In this document: in pieces, positions 1 through 5,759 of the stretch | Layout: each line of letters opens with the position of its first letter | How positions within the stretch are numbered: position 1 is the stretch's first letter | NCBI GenBank assembly: GCA_900553205.1 | Contig: USCK01000114.1 | Span: forward strand, 1-5,998 | DNA from: an uncultured bacterium | GTDB lineage: Bacteria; Cyanobacteriota; Vampirovibrionia; Gastranaerophilales; Gastranaerophilaceae | Length of the DNA: 5,998 nucleotides | Direction: 5' to 3' | Program-made: the position numbers and the translations under genes | Notes under the pieces: model-generated | Told to the model about the DNA's origin: nothing | The model's database searches: none | Seen by the model: only the letters and a program-made list of their open reading frames with translations

Positions 1-672
1 CTCTGCACCATCTTCTGTGATTTGAATGTCTAATATAGATGCAGTTCTTTTAATAACGGCTGAAAGTTCTTCTATTGAATAAAACTGTAAGCGATATATT
101 ATTCCAAATCTATCTCTCAAAGGCCCAGAAAGTTCACCAGCTTTTGTTGTTGCACCAATCAAAGTGAATTTAGGCAGAGGAACTCTTAATGTCTTTACTG
201 TTTGAGATTTTCCTGTTGTCATATCAAGAAAAAAATCCTCCATAGCAGGATACAAAATTTCTTCTGCGACCTTGTTCAAACGGTGAATTTCATCAATAAA
301 TAATATTTCACCACCTTTTAATGACATCAAAATCCCGATAATATCTCTCGGACGCTCTAATGCAGGTGCTGAAGTTATTTTGATATCTGCACCCATTTGT
401 TGAGCAATAACACCTGCCAGTGTAGTTTTACCAAGCCCGGGAGGTCCATAAAACAATAAGTGGTCAAGAGGTTTTTCTCTCAGTTTTGCAGCTTCTATTG
501 AAATCTTTAAAGTTTCTTTTAGTGCTGATTGCCCGATATAGTCCTCGAAATTTTTTGGACGAATACTGTTTTCAAAAGTTTTGTCGTATTCTATACTCTC
601 GGTTTTGATTATAGGATTCTTTTGTTTGGGTAATTGTTTCCCAAAATCGTTGTCATTTGATAATATTGCCAT
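1..672 (-). CDS. ruvB: Holliday junction branch-migration DNA helicase RuvB (N-terminal 224 residues; 3' end outside window)
   Basis: RuvB is the AAA+ motor that, loaded by RuvA, drives branch migration of Holliday junctions during recombination and repair in the cytoplasm. The visible part begins with a poorly conserved tail of about 37 residues, then the family signature RPKNFEDYIGQ (38-48). Walker A is GPPGLGKTT (76-84), Walker B LFIDEIHRL (124-132), sensor 1 IGATT (172-176), and the arginine-finger region GPLRDRFG (183-190). The stretch YPAMEDFFLD and what follows (141-167) corresponds to the RuvA-contacting beta-hairpin. The rest of the AAA+ lid and the C-terminal winged helix lie beyond position 1. 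ATG at 672 is the only normal in-frame start: an in-frame TGA lies five codons upstream. There is no Shine-Dalgarno sequence, and a consensus -10 element sits just upstream, so the mRNA may be leaderless. The gene follows the amidase gene by 25 nt on the same strand. Identification is secure. Confidence 0.97.
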   Translation of the reverse strand, partial: MAILSNDNDFGKQLPKQKNPIIKTESIEYDKTFENSIRPKNFEDYIGQSALKETLKISIEAAKLREKPLDHLLFYGPPGLGKTTLAGVIAQQMGADIKITSAPALERPRDIIGILMSLKGGEILFIDEIHRLNKVAEEILYPAMEDFFLDMTTGKSQTVKTLRVPLPKFTLIGATTKAGELSGPLRDRFGIIYRLQFYSIEELSAVIKRTASILDIQITEDGAE

Positions 673-678
673 AGGAAT

Positions 679-707
679 ATTATATCATATTGATTAATTA
701 TTGTAAC
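679..707 (-). promoter_or_regulatory. Extended -10 promoter for ruvB (predicted leaderless start)
   Basis: Read on the minus strand, TGATATAAT (687-679) is an exact extended -10 (TGnTATAAT). GTTACA at 707-702 is a 4/6 match to the -35 box with a 17-bp spacer. A start seven bases after the -10 hexamer falls on position 672, the A of the ruvB ATG. The promoter overlaps the last codons of the upstream amidase gene. The motif match is seen directly; activity and the transcript start are inferred. Confidence 0.6.
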
Positions 708-2029
708 TCTTTTAAATATTTATTAACACCGTTTGCAACGCCTATTGCAACTTTTTTGAAAAAATCTTTTGATTTATACAATTCTACATCTTCAGGATTT
801 ATCATATACGCCGTTTCTACCAGTACTCCAACATATTCTGTTGGACGAATAACTGCAAAACTTGCTTGAGTAATTCCGTTGTCTTTTGTTCCCAATGATT
901 TAACTGTTTCAGCCTGTATATTTTCTGCTAATGGTTTTGAAAAATCTGTATAATAATATGTTCCTGTACCTTTATGTGTATTTGGGTCAGCACTTTCAGG
1001 GATTGAATTCATGTGTAAGCTGATAAAAATAATTCCATGTTTTGAAATTGCATAATTAACTCTATCATTTAAGGATACATACTTATCTGATTTTCTTGTC
1101 ATAACAACATCATATCCTTTTGATTTGAGTTCATTTTTAAGAGCTTTTGCAGTCTTTAAGTTCATGTCTTTTTCTATATCACCCAGACAACCGACAGCCC
1201 CGGGTTCTTTCCCGCCATGTCCTGCATCTATAACTATTTTCAAGTGTTTTAATGAGTTTTGCTGTATCCCAATACTCAAAACTCCGTCATTCATCTTTGC
1301 GCTATAACAGTTTGGTTTTGGCAAAACGATTTCTGAATGAAAGGTTTCGTTTGGTCTGTTTTCAACATTATAAACATCTATCATTAAACGATTACTATTC
1401 AGCACTACGGAATATGGCAAATTTTTAGAGAATTTATAGCAATAAACCGTATTATTAGAATCTGTGTTTACGCTTTCACCTCTGTATTCACCAACTGTCG
1501 TATTCTCTCTCTGTTCAGGCATAATATGTTTAGTCATAACCCAGCCTGAAAGATTTTTATTTAGATAAACCCTTGAAAATTCATTCTTTTCACCTGTTAT
1601 TTGCAAATCAGTATTCTTAGGCAAATAACCTAATCTATTCATACCAAAATCAACAGGAGTAGCTCTCAAGATTACATTATTGCAAACAGTTTTGTAGTCT
1701 TGAGCAGAAAACTCAGAAAGTTTTGTTTGTGTATCTTTTGGTTTGATTCGTGTAATTATATATTTATCTTGTTTTCTGTTTTCATTATTACCGACATAAA
1801 AAATATTATCACCGACTAACAATTTAAAAGTTTCAGCAAACGAGCCGTTCTTTTTAACCTCGACCTTTTTATCATTAATCCAAACTGTTTCTTTTTTATT
1901 CACCTTACCTATAAAAAATACTCCGTCCTGCTCAAGTATGAGTTCTTTTTCTAACGGAAAAGCCACATCATACGCAAATGACGGCAAGGCTGAAAATATA
2001 AAAATAAATATTAAGAATAGCTTTTTCAT
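698..2029 (-). CDS. Secreted N-acetylmuramoyl-L-alanine amidase (amidase_3) with Ig-like, SH3b and AMIN-like N-terminal domains
   Basis: Predicted to hydrolyse the amide bond between N-acetylmuramic acid and L-alanine in peptidoglycan outside the cytoplasmic membrane. The 443-residue protein begins with a Sec signal peptide (KK, a hydrophobic run, probable cleavage after PSFA near residue 19). Residues about 20-95 resemble a small Ig/glucodextranase-B-like beta domain (VWINDKKVEV, then NGSF). Residues about 112-172 form a bacterial SH3 domain (NVILRATP, LSGWVMTKHI), expected to bind the wall. Residues about 190-258 are beta-rich and AMIN-like. The catalytic domain runs 263-440 with the zinc ligands H271 (IDAGHGG), E286 (EKDMNL) and H339 (SLHMNS), and catalytic E405 (VLVETAYMINPED). 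All four are present, so an active enzyme is likely. ATG at 2029 sits directly before the signal peptide but has no Shine-Dalgarno sequence. It is divergent from the flagellar operon. Whether it serves cell separation, turnover or flagellar passage through the wall cannot be told from sequence. Confidence 0.93.
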   Translation of the reverse strand: MKKLFLIFIFIFSALPSFAYDVAFPLEKELILEQDGVFFIGKVNKKETVWINDKKVEVKKNGSFAETFKLLVGDNIFYVGNNENRKQDKYIITRIKPKDTQTKLSEFSAQDYKTVCNNVILRATPVDFGMNRLGYLPKNTDLQITGEKNEFSRVYLNKNLSGWVMTKHIMPEQRENTTVGEYRGESVNTDSNNTVYCYKFSKNLPYSVVLNSNRLMIDVYNVENRPNETFHSEIVLPKPNCYSAKMNDGVLSIGIQQNSLKHLKIVIDAGHGGKEPGAVGCLGDIEKDMNLKTAKALKNELKSKGYDVVMTRKSDKYVSLNDRVNYAISKHGIIFISLHMNSIPESADPNTHKGTGTYYYTDFSKPLAENIQAETVKSLGTKDNGITQASFAVIRPTEYVGVLVETAYMINPEDVELYKSKDFFKKVAIGVANGVNKYLKELQ

Positions 2030-2036
2030 ACGGACT

Positions 2037-2043
2037 TATTATA
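2037..2043. promoter_or_regulatory. Symmetric -10 element TATTATA in the divergent amidase/motA intergenic region
   Basis: On the minus strand this is a perfect TATAAT (2043-2038). On the plus strand it reads TATTAT (2037-2042), a 5/6 match. For the amidase gene the start would be near 2031, leaving only about two bases before the ATG at 2029. For motA it would give a leader of about 70 nt. No convincing -35 box is seen in either direction. I found no sigma-28-type motif (TAAAG...GCCGATAA) in the 89-bp region. The minus-strand role is the better supported; the plus-strand role is a guess. Confidence 0.4.
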
Positions 2044-2104
2044 CAACAAAAATTCATATTAATAGAGGATATCAGAAAGCCCAAATATATGAGATTATTT
2101 TATT

Positions 2105-2113
2105 AGAGAGGGA
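2105..2113 (+). promoter_or_regulatory. Ribosome binding site of motA deciding a GTG start
   Basis: The purine run AGAGAGGGA ends five bases before GTG at 2119. An in-frame TAG at 2104-2106 excludes any longer reading frame. GTG is therefore the likely initiation codon, and it places the first membrane helix of MotA at the expected N-terminus. Confidence 0.75.
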
Positions 2114-2118
2114 TTATT

Positions 2119-2880
2119 GTGAATTTAGGAATACTATTATTAGGGGTAATAGGTGTTATTGCCGTATTTTCTGGGCAAATCGCAAACGGTTTATCCATTC
2201 GTATGCTACTTCAACCAACGGCATTCATAATCGTATTAGGTGGTACATTTTGCGCTACAATCCTAAATTTTGATAAAAAAACTCTTATGATAGCCATAAA
2301 AAATGCTATTGATGTATTTAGAAAAGAAAAATCAAACACAAACGAAATAATTAAAGAAATAATGCAACTATCAATCTATGCGAGAAAAAACGGGCTTCTT
2401 GCGTTAGGTAATGTACTAAACGAAGTAAACGACAATTTTTTGGCACGAGGTTTGCAACTCGTTGTTGATATAGGAAACCCTCAATTAATTTATGATATTC
2501 TTTCTTCTGAAATCTCGTATGAGGAGGAAGAAGAACTTATAAGTTCAAGAGTATTTGAAGCACTTGGAGGATATGCACCAACCTTTGGTTTAGTTGGTGC
2601 AGTATTTGGATTAATTAATGTATTAAAAGATTTAACAGCAATCGACACTCTGGGTTATGGAATTGCAACTGCTTTTGTTTCAACTCTGTATGGTGTTGGA
2701 ATTGCAAACATATTATTCTTACCTATTGCAGGAAATCTTAAACAACGTACAAGAGAAAAAATCCTTTTCAAAGAATTGATTTTGCAAGGAATCGTATCTA
2801 TATGTCTTCAAGAAAGTCCGACTATACTTGAAGAAAAGCTGTTGGCATACACAAAATCTCACGATAGAGGTCAATTTTAA
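2119..2880 (+). CDS. motA: Flagellar motor stator protein MotA
   Basis: MotA forms, with MotB, the inner-membrane stator that converts ion flow into torque on FliG. The 253-residue protein has the family layout: membrane helices at about 1-20 and 33-50, a large cytoplasmic loop, then helices at about 151-172 and 181-203. The two functionally important prolines are present in GYAPTFG (P154) and FLPIAG (P202). The loop carries ARKNGLLAL (88-96) and the strongly conserved GLQLVVD (111-117). R89 matches the E. coli R90 charge. The position of E. coli E98 is Gly97 here, which is unusual. In helix 3, Ala161 occupies the site where sodium-type PomA has Thr, which suggests proton coupling (inference). 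It starts with GTG after a good ribosome binding site. Its TAA overlaps the motB ATG by one base (TAATG), so the two are probably translationally coupled. First gene of the operon. Confidence 0.97.
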   Translation: MNLGILLLGVIGVIAVFSGQIANGLSIRMLLQPTAFIIVLGGTFCATILNFDKKTLMIAIKNAIDVFRKEKSNTNEIIKEIMQLSIYARKNGLLALGNVLNEVNDNFLARGLQLVVDIGNPQLIYDILSSEISYEEEEELISSRVFEALGGYAPTFGLVGAVFGLINVLKDLTAIDTLGYGIATAFVSTLYGVGIANILFLPIAGNLKQRTREKILFKELILQGIVSICLQESPTILEEKLLAYTKSHDRGQF

Positions 2881-3521
2881 TGAGAGAGAACTACTACAAC
2901 AATTCAAAAGATTATATTAACCGTTGGGTAATCTCTTATGCTGATTTGGTAACACTTCTCCTTGCTTTATTCTTGGTTATGTATGCAGTGAATAATGTTG
3001 AACATAAAAATAATCTGCAAACACAAACTCAAAACACAACAATAGGTGAGGTTAAGCAAACCAAGTTTGTTGAAATGCCGGAACTGCAAAAAGAACTCTT
3101 GAAGGAGTTTAAAAACGATAACGATGTTCTTCTGTTGAAGGACTCACGAGGTCTGATTATCAGATTAAAAGATGATATTCTTTTCGGTTCTGCAGAAGCT
3201 CAACTGCAACCTAATGCAACAGAAGCTCTTAATAAGATAATAGATATTTTGTCAAAAATAGATAATCCTGTTATAATAGAAGGGCACACAGATTCATTCC
3301 CGATAAAATCGGCGAAATACTCATCAAATTGGGAATTATCAACTGCGAGAGCAACGAGCGTAATCGATTATCTCGTAAAATCAAAAAGAATAAATCCTAA
3401 AAGATTATCTGCAGTAGGATATGGTGAATATGCACCTGTTGCAGAGAATACATCAAACAGTGGTAGGATAAAGAACCGTAGAGTTGATATAATAATATTA
3501 GAAAATAATATTGGAGATTAA
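2880..3521 (+). CDS. motB: Flagellar motor stator protein MotB (short form)
   Basis: MotB pairs with MotA and anchors the stator to peptidoglycan. The single membrane helix (about 18-38) begins RWVISYADLVTLLLALF, with Asp22 as the essential ion-carrying acid (E. coli D32). A short polar linker rich in Gln, Asn and Thr (41-60) takes the place of the plug and linker. The periplasmic OmpA-like peptidoglycan-binding domain spans about 90-207. It shows LFGSAEAQL (101-109), EGHTDS (134-139), WELSTARA (151-158) and NRRVDI (199-204), the usual peptidoglycan-contact motifs. At 213 residues it is shorter than the 250 to 310 typical of MotB, because the linker is short; the domains look complete. The ATG overlaps the motA stop by one base, and AGAGG at 2866-2870 is a suitable ribosome binding site. 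Since the gene sits between motA and fliL, the assignment is firm. Confidence 0.96.
   Translation: MRENYYNNSKDYINRWVISYADLVTLLLALFLVMYAVNNVEHKNNLQTQTQNTTIGEVKQTKFVEMPELQKELLKEFKNDNDVLLLKDSRGLIIRLKDDILFGSAEAQLQPNATEALNKIIDILSKIDNPVIIEGHTDSFPIKSAKYSSNWELSTARATSVIDYLVKSKRINPKRLSAVGYGEYAPVAENTSNSGRIKNRRVDIIILENNIGD
3513..3516 (+). promoter_or_regulatory. Ribosome binding site of fliL deciding the ATG start at 3523
   Basis: GGAG lies six bases before ATG 3523, inside the last codons of motB. A longer frame beginning with TTG at 3511 would start inside motB and contain this site within its own first codons, so the ATG is preferred. Confidence 0.75.
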
Positions 3522-3522
3522 A

Positions 3523-4143
3523 ATGGCTAACGATGATATTGATTTAAAACCACAGGTAATAAGAAATAACAAAGGAAGTAACGAATTTTTGAAAACCGTA
3601 ACTATTAACATTATTTCTACGGTTTTACTTTGTATAATTTTCACTTGCGCAAACTTTATTATTCAAACAAACTTGCTAAATTCTAAACTCGCAAGTATAA
3701 ATGGTGTCACAGATGATGCAGGTGCTATGGACGATGAAGACACAGAACAAGTAAAACATGGTGTTGTCGTTGACTTGGGTGACTTTGTATTAAACTTAGC
3801 TGACGAAAATCAACGCAGATACTTAAAAACAAATATCGCTTTAGAAATTAGCCAAGCAGAAGCTGAAGAACCTACTGCAGAAGAGCCTAAAAAAGAAGGC
3901 GAAAAAGGTGGGGAAGGAGAAGCAGCTCCATCTCAAACAGGTTTAGAAAAGAAACTTGCAGAATACAAACCTGCTATCAGAGATGCTGTTATTACTAACT
4001 TGTCTAGCAAAACTGCAGTTGAACTTTCTACAGCAGCCGGAAAAGAACTTGCCAAAGAACAAATTATGGCAGCTGTAAATGGTATCCTTGCAGGACAAAA
4101 CGAAGTATTAAGAGTAAGTTTTGGACAATTTATAATTCAATAG
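3523..4143 (+). CDS. fliL: Flagellar basal body-associated protein FliL with an acidic insertion
   Basis: FliL is a single-pass membrane protein that surrounds or supports the stator units and stabilises their engagement. The 206-residue protein has a short cytoplasmic tail, one membrane helix (about 24-47), an acidic juxtamembrane stretch (DDAGAMDDEDTEQ, 64-76), and then the stomatin-like FliL domain. The family pattern is clear: VVVDLGDFVLNLADENQRRYL (81-101) and IALEIS (105-110). The helix with PAIRDAVITNLSSKT (150-164) follows, then the C-terminal strand VSFGQFIIQ, with Gln as the last residue. Between strand and helix lies an inserted low-complexity segment of about 29 residues (111-139), rich in Glu, Ala, Lys, Gly and Pro. 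It is probably a surface loop in the periplasm. ATG 3523 is one base after the motB stop. The fliM start follows the fliL stop by 16 bases. Confidence 0.93.
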   Translation: MANDDIDLKPQVIRNNKGSNEFLKTVTINIISTVLLCIIFTCANFIIQTNLLNSKLASINGVTDDAGAMDDEDTEQVKHGVVVDLGDFVLNLADENQRRYLKTNIALEISQAEAEEPTAEEPKKEGEKGGEGEAAPSQTGLEKKLAEYKPAIRDAVITNLSSKTAVELSTAAGKELAKEQIMAAVNGILAGQNEVLRVSFGQFIIQ

Positions 4144-4159
4144 TTGGTCAGTTATAAAA

Positions 4160-5149
4160 ATGGAAGAAAATAACAGAAATACAGGTATGCAATCAGAAAA
4201 TTCAATATTCTCAGAAGGTATTGATGTTAATGAGTTTAAGAAGGGTTATAAACTCTATAATTTCAGACGCCCTGATAAATTCGCAAAAGATACATTAAGA
4301 GCCTTACAAGATATTCATAGAGAGTTTTCTAAACAAATATCAATGTTATTAACAGGTTATCTTCGTATGAAGGTAAATGTTGATGTAGTTTCTGTTGACC
4401 AGTTAACTTATGATGAATTTGTAAACTCTATGCCACCAAGTATGAGCGTTGGTATTTTTGAGTTTAACCCACTTCCGGGACAAATCCTATTTGGTATTAC
4501 TTACGAAGTATTATCTTGTATTGTAGATAGAATGTTGGGTGGTAAGGGTGATGCAAATTCTCAATACAAAGAATTGACTGATGTTGAAACATCTCTTACT
4601 AAAAAAATTATTGATATTATTGTAAAAACATTGAACGATTCTTGGACAAGTATTGTTCCTGTTGAATATGCAATAGTGGGTCTTGAAAACGGATTTCAGT
4701 CCGTACAAGTTGCAGCTCCGGGGGAAATTGTAGCGTTACTTACATTTGAAATTCAAGTAAACGAAAAGACTTTCGGCTTAGCAAGTTTATGTTTCCCATA
4801 TCCTGTATTGGAAACAGTAATTCCTCACTTAACTTCGCAACACATATTCCAAACAAAAGGTATTGTAGCAACCAGTGAAGAAAGACAAAGAATGATACAC
4901 AAGTTGAACCCTTCAATGATGGATATTAGGGCTTTGTTTGGTACCTGTGAAATCACTCTTGAAGAATTTATGAAGCTGTCTGTCGGAGATATTCTTAAAC
5001 TAGATGATACTATCGACCAAGATTTGATAGTTAAAATCAATGGGGTAAAGAAATTCTTTGCAAGACCCGGATTATTAAAAGACAATGTTTGTGTTAAAAT
5101 AACAGATGTCTATGATGAAATGTATGATTTAATGAGAAATTACGAGTAG
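4160..5149 (+). CDS. fliM: Flagellar motor switch protein FliM with a divergent N-terminal peptide
   Basis: FliM links FliG to FliN in the C-ring and normally receives CheY-phosphate to reverse rotation. The 329-residue protein has NFRRPDKF (34-41), the family's entry motif, then the CheC-like middle domain (about 45-235). LGGKG (126-130) fits the GGxG FliG-contact motif, and VSVDQLTYDEF (77-87) is typical. The C-terminal SpoA domain (about 255-325) includes EITLEEFMKLSVGDIL (264-279) and FFARPG (299-304). The usual N-terminal CheY-binding peptide (LSQxEIDALL) is not recognisable; residues 15-26 read SIFSEGIDVNEF instead. A similar stretch occurs in FliN. ATG 4160 has no clear Shine-Dalgarno sequence. 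A second Met at residue 10 is possible but no better supported. Translation may depend on ribosomes arriving from fliL, whose stop is 16 bases upstream. Confidence 0.96.
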   Translation: MEENNRNTGMQSENSIFSEGIDVNEFKKGYKLYNFRRPDKFAKDTLRALQDIHREFSKQISMLLTGYLRMKVNVDVVSVDQLTYDEFVNSMPPSMSVGIFEFNPLPGQILFGITYEVLSCIVDRMLGGKGDANSQYKELTDVETSLTKKIIDIIVKTLNDSWTSIVPVEYAIVGLENGFQSVQVAAPGEIVALLTFEIQVNEKTFGLASLCFPYPVLETVIPHLTSQHIFQTKGIVATSEERQRMIHKLNPSMMDIRALFGTCEITLEEFMKLSVGDILKLDDTIDQDLIVKINGVKKFFARPGLLKDNVCVKITDVYDEMYDLMRNYE

Positions 5150-5156
5150 AGGGGGA
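5148..5156 (+). promoter_or_regulatory. Strong ribosome binding site of fliN deciding the ATG start at 5163
   Basis: AGAGGGGGA overlaps the fliM stop codon (TAG, 5147-5149). Its G-run ends seven bases before ATG 5163. An in-frame TTG at 5160 would be only four bases away, so ATG is the better start. Confidence 0.75.
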
Positions 5157-5162
5157 ATTTTG

Positions 5163-5651
5163 ATGTTTGATGATGAACAACAAAATGAGCAAAATAATCA
5201 GGACTTAAATAATTTTACAGAAGGTCTTGACGCTGATATTATTAATAACGCATCAGAAACATCTTCATATTCTGATGATTCTTCTGTACAAAACACAGAA
5301 GATGATACTCCTGTTACAGTTCAACCTGTAAAATTTGCATCTTTTGACGAAGAAGAAAATGTTCATGGCAAAGAAAACAGAAACCTTGACCTATTGATGA
5401 ATGTAAACCTTCTTATGTCAGTTGAACTTGGAAGAACTGAACTACCTTTCAAAAAAGTTTTGGAATTGACTAGAGGTTCTATTATCAGCTTGGATAAATT
5501 GGCAGGCGAACCTGTTGAATTATTTGCGAACGGCAAACTTGTTGCTTTCGGCGAAGTTGTTGTTATTGAAGATAACTTCGGGTTAAGAATTACAAGTATC
5601 GCAGCTCCAGAAGAAAGACTTAAAACAGTTCACGATTCAAATAATAACTAA
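5163..5651 (+). CDS. fliN: Flagellar motor switch protein FliN with an acidic N-terminal extension
   Basis: FliN forms the lower C-ring with FliM and helps dock the export ATPase complex. The 162-residue protein ends in a complete SpoA domain (about 75-150). It contains LDLLMNVNLLMSVELGRTEL (75-94), ISLDKLAGEPVELFANGKLV (108-127), then GEVVVIEDNFGLRITSI (130-146). Upstream is the VQPVKFASF linker (53-61) known from longer FliN and FliY proteins. The first 50 residues are acidic and rich in Asn, Gln, Ser and Asp, and are probably disordered. There is no CheC-like phosphatase domain, so this is FliN rather than FliY. Residues 18-25 (FTEGLDAD) resemble FliM residues 17-24. The ATG lies 13 bases after the fliM stop, behind a strong ribosome binding site. 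Last gene of the operon, followed by a terminator 18 bases after its stop. Confidence 0.95.
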   Translation: MFDDEQQNEQNNQDLNNFTEGLDADIINNASETSSYSDDSSVQNTEDDTPVTVQPVKFASFDEEENVHGKENRNLDLLMNVNLLMSVELGRTELPFKKVLELTRGSIISLDKLAGEPVELFANGKLVAFGEVVVIEDNFGLRITSIAAPEERLKTVHDSNNN

Positions 5652-5669
5652 ATTTGATATTATAAACAC

Positions 5670-5702
5670 AAGAGGCTGGCAATAATTGCCAGCCTCTTTT
5701 TT
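5670..5702 (+). terminator. Intrinsic terminator of the motA-fliN operon
   Basis: Positions 5670-5682 and 5686-5698 form a perfect 13-bp inverted repeat (core GAGGCTGGCAA / TTGCCAGCCTC) around a three-base TAA loop. It runs into six T residues (5697-5702). The stem is GC-rich against an AT-rich background. On the opposite strand the stem is followed only by TGTGTTTATAAT, a weak U-tract. Termination of the converging minus-strand gene is thus possible but less certain. Confidence 0.95.
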
Positions 5703-5759
5703 ACACCTTACTTTACTTACTTAGTTCCTAGAGAAAATTATTTAATTAAATCTTTTTAT

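Noticed and set aside
1125..1307. Plus-strand open frame of 60 codons inside the amidase gene
   Set aside because: It is antisense to a clearly conserved catalytic domain, with no ribosome binding site and a composition unlike a real protein.
2089..2106. Five-codon leader frame (MRLFY, stop) ahead of motA
   Set aside because: It has no good ribosome binding site and such short frames are frequent by chance. It overlaps the motA ribosome binding site, so it could be revisited if the leader proves regulatory.
1938..2273. Plus-strand open frame of 111 codons spanning the amidase 5' end, the intergenic region and the motA 5' end
   Set aside because: It overlaps two conserved genes, has no recognisable domain, and would remove the divergent promoter region.
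2719..2907. Minus-strand open frame across the motA/motB junction
   Set aside because: Antisense shadow of conserved stator genes with no supporting signals.
3511..3525. TTG at 3511 as the fliL start
   Set aside because: It would begin inside motB and include the GGAG ribosome binding site that serves ATG 3523.
4511..5085. Two minus-strand open frames inside fliM (4511-4708 and 4825-5085)
   Set aside because: Both are antisense to conserved FliM domains and have no ribosome binding site or family resemblance.
5740..5751. Perfect 12-bp palindrome ATTTAATTAAAT between the terminator and the converging gene
   Set aside because: It is made only of A and T in an AT-rich spacer, expected by chance, and has no partner site elsewhere in the window.
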